From an uncultured Odoribacter sp. (GTDB lineage: Bacteria > Bacteroidota > Bacteroidia > Bacteroidales > Marinifilaceae), in the NCBI GenBank assembly GCA_934725835.1, contig CAKVCR010000035.1, positions 1 to 15,037 on the forward strand: a DNA stretch of 15,037 bases, in the 5' to 3' direction. Under the pieces are notes generated by a model, which did no database searches, had not been told where the DNA came from, and saw nothing but the letters and a program-made list of their open reading frames with translations. Positions 14,216 through 15,037 of this stretch are shown in pieces. The first letter of the stretch is position 1; each line of letters begins with the position of its first letter. The position numbers and the translations under genes were made by a program.

Positions 14216-14821
14216 CTATAATTCTTCCGTCTTAAAGGTTGTATAACCCTCATAGTAGTAGCTGTGGTCGATGCCTTTCATATAGACCTCACGGCTGTTA
14301 ACTTCATCGGTCAGCGCCGCTTTTAAAAGGTGTTTGATTTCGATATCTTTAATAGGACTACGCTCCATTGCCAGCAGATAATCTTCCTTATCCACCTTGC
14401 TCCAGTCAACAACCTTGCCGATTCCGTTTTTCAAGATATGGTCAAGCCAAATGCGTGTGCTTCGACCGTTACCCTCACGGAAAGGGTGAGCCACATTCAT
14501 CTCAACATACTTTTCAACGATCTCGTCAAAGTTTGACTGCGGCATTTTATCGATGTTCTCAAGTGCCGCTTGCAAGTACATTAAGGGCGCAAAACGGAAA
14601 TTGCCCTTTGCAATATTGACGGTTCTGAGCTCACCTGCGAAGTTGTATATGTCCTCAAAGAGGTATTTATGGATTGCCTGCAATGTAGAAAACTTGCCGG
14701 CAGGAAGATTATCTAAAATACCTTTTTCAAAAAGCTCTGCAGCCTTTTTCTTGCTGATTCGTTCTTCTTCACGGGCAAGGTCGGCAGAGCTTGTCAGACC
14801 TAATTTATTTTCAAGTGCCAT
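14216..14821 (-). CDS. fic: Fic/AMP-transferase protein with C-terminal self-inhibitory motif (class III)
   Basis: This 201-residue protein carries the canonical motif HPFREGNGRSTR at 112-123, with catalytic His112, metal-binding Glu116 and both arginines (120 and 123). The ATP flap lies around NFRFAPLMYLQ (74-84). Near the C-terminus SYYYEG (Ser187, Glu191, Gly192) is the (S/T)xxxE(G/N) inhibitory motif. Its position after the Fic core marks a class III enzyme like the Neisseria Fic, which is held inactive by its own last helix and oligomer state. All key residues are present, so it should be active once relieved. ATG at 14821 follows GGAGGTG closely and lies 20 nt after the end of a truncated membrane-protein gene. 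The targets are not known; DNA gyrase and topoisomerase IV are AMPylated by some related class III toxins, but that is only a family precedent. Confidence 0.92.
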   Translation of the reverse strand: MALENKLGLTSSADLAREEERISKKKAAELFEKGILDNLPAGKFSTLQAIHKYLFEDIYNFAGELRTVNIAKGNFRFAPLMYLQAALENIDKMPQSNFDEIVEKYVEMNVAHPFREGNGRSTRIWLDHILKNGIGKVVDWSKVDKEDYLLAMERSPIKDIEIKHLLKAALTDEVNSREVYMKGIDHSYYYEGYTTFKTEEL

Positions 14822-14841
14822 ATTGCACCTCCAAAATCAGA

Positions 14842-15037
14842 TTATAATATTCCAGAAATTAAAACAATTGCAACTACAATAATGAAAATACCTACTAAAA
14901 ATGTCATACAACCGGCAGCCTGTGGGGATGATTTCCTATGGTTAGAAGTCGGCTGAGAATAAGTGTATGTAGAGGATTCCGGCTTATGACTTTGTACCGG
15001 TTTTTGAGCCGGGCGAGGTTTGGTAGCTTTTGAATAC
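14842..15037 (-). CDS. Tail-anchored membrane protein, 5' truncated at the window edge
   Basis: On the minus strand a frame is open from the window edge (first full codon 15036-15034) to TAA at 14844-14842, giving 64 residues. It begins with a Pro/Ser/Gln/Lys-rich linker (KPRPAQKPVQSHKPESS, later TYTYSQPTS) and then a strong C-terminal membrane helix, CMTFLVGIFIIVVAIVLISG, ending in IL* with no soluble tail. Linker plus terminal helix is the layout of a tail-anchored or cytosol-facing single-pass protein; any catalytic, zinc-ribbon or sensor domain would be upstream and out of view. The stop is 20 nt before the Fic start, and that gene's ribosome site lies in the gap, so the two are probably co-transcribed. 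I do not recognise the family. Confidence 0.65.
   Translation of the reverse strand, partial: YSKATKPRPAQKPVQSHKPESSTYTYSQPTSNHRKSSPQAAGCMTFLVGIFIIVVAIVLISGIL

Overview
The window looks like an accessory island of a low-to-moderate GC Firmicute, probably a gut-type clostridium (Oscillospiraceae/Lachnospiraceae-like). The reasons are strong AGGAGG/GGAGGTG ribosome sites throughout, AT-rich codon use, a TnpV gene of the Tn4451/Tn4453 type, and a tandem-HTH excisionase-like protein of the sort found in clostridial integrative elements. This is inference from gene content; no taxonomic marker gene is present.

Layout. The left end (1-1050, + strand) is a mobile-element edge. It holds the C-terminal part of a tandem-HTH protein, a 120-bp patch of short direct repeats and two perfect palindromes, tnpV with its ribosome site inside a hairpin, and a terminator. 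A possible coding remnant (1084-1176, - strand) encodes a transmembrane segment. From 15037 down to 1163 everything is on the - strand and convergent with tnpV. In transcription order the genes are: a truncated tail-anchored membrane protein; a Fic protein with a C-terminal inhibitory motif; a second Fic protein with a VbhA-like N-terminal domain and a winged helix; a complete GmrSD-type DUF262-DUF1524 protein; a second DUF262 protein without an HNH domain; a type III restriction subunit (Res); a DUF4393/Abi-alpha protein; a type III methyltransferase (Mod); a Schlafen-like AlbA_2 protein; and a Ser/Thr protein kinase.

How they may work together. Res, Abi-alpha, Mod and AlbA_2 are packed with gaps of -1, 3 and 5 nt, so they are very probably one transcript and translationally coupled. 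This is a type III R-M system with an abortive-infection-type protein placed between its two subunits and a Schlafen-like protein, then a kinase, added downstream. The two DUF262 genes overlap by 1 nt and look like a separate modification-dependent (type IV-like) module. The Fic pair and the membrane protein form a third cluster with gaps of 16-20 nt. Base composition is patchy: Res and the Mod flanks are about 44-50% GC by hand count, whereas Abi-alpha, the Mod target-recognition region and the kinase are about 31-35%. This suggests modular assembly.

No intergenic stretch exceeds 300 bases. I saw no tRNA, rRNA, CRISPR array, complete insertion sequence or replication origin.
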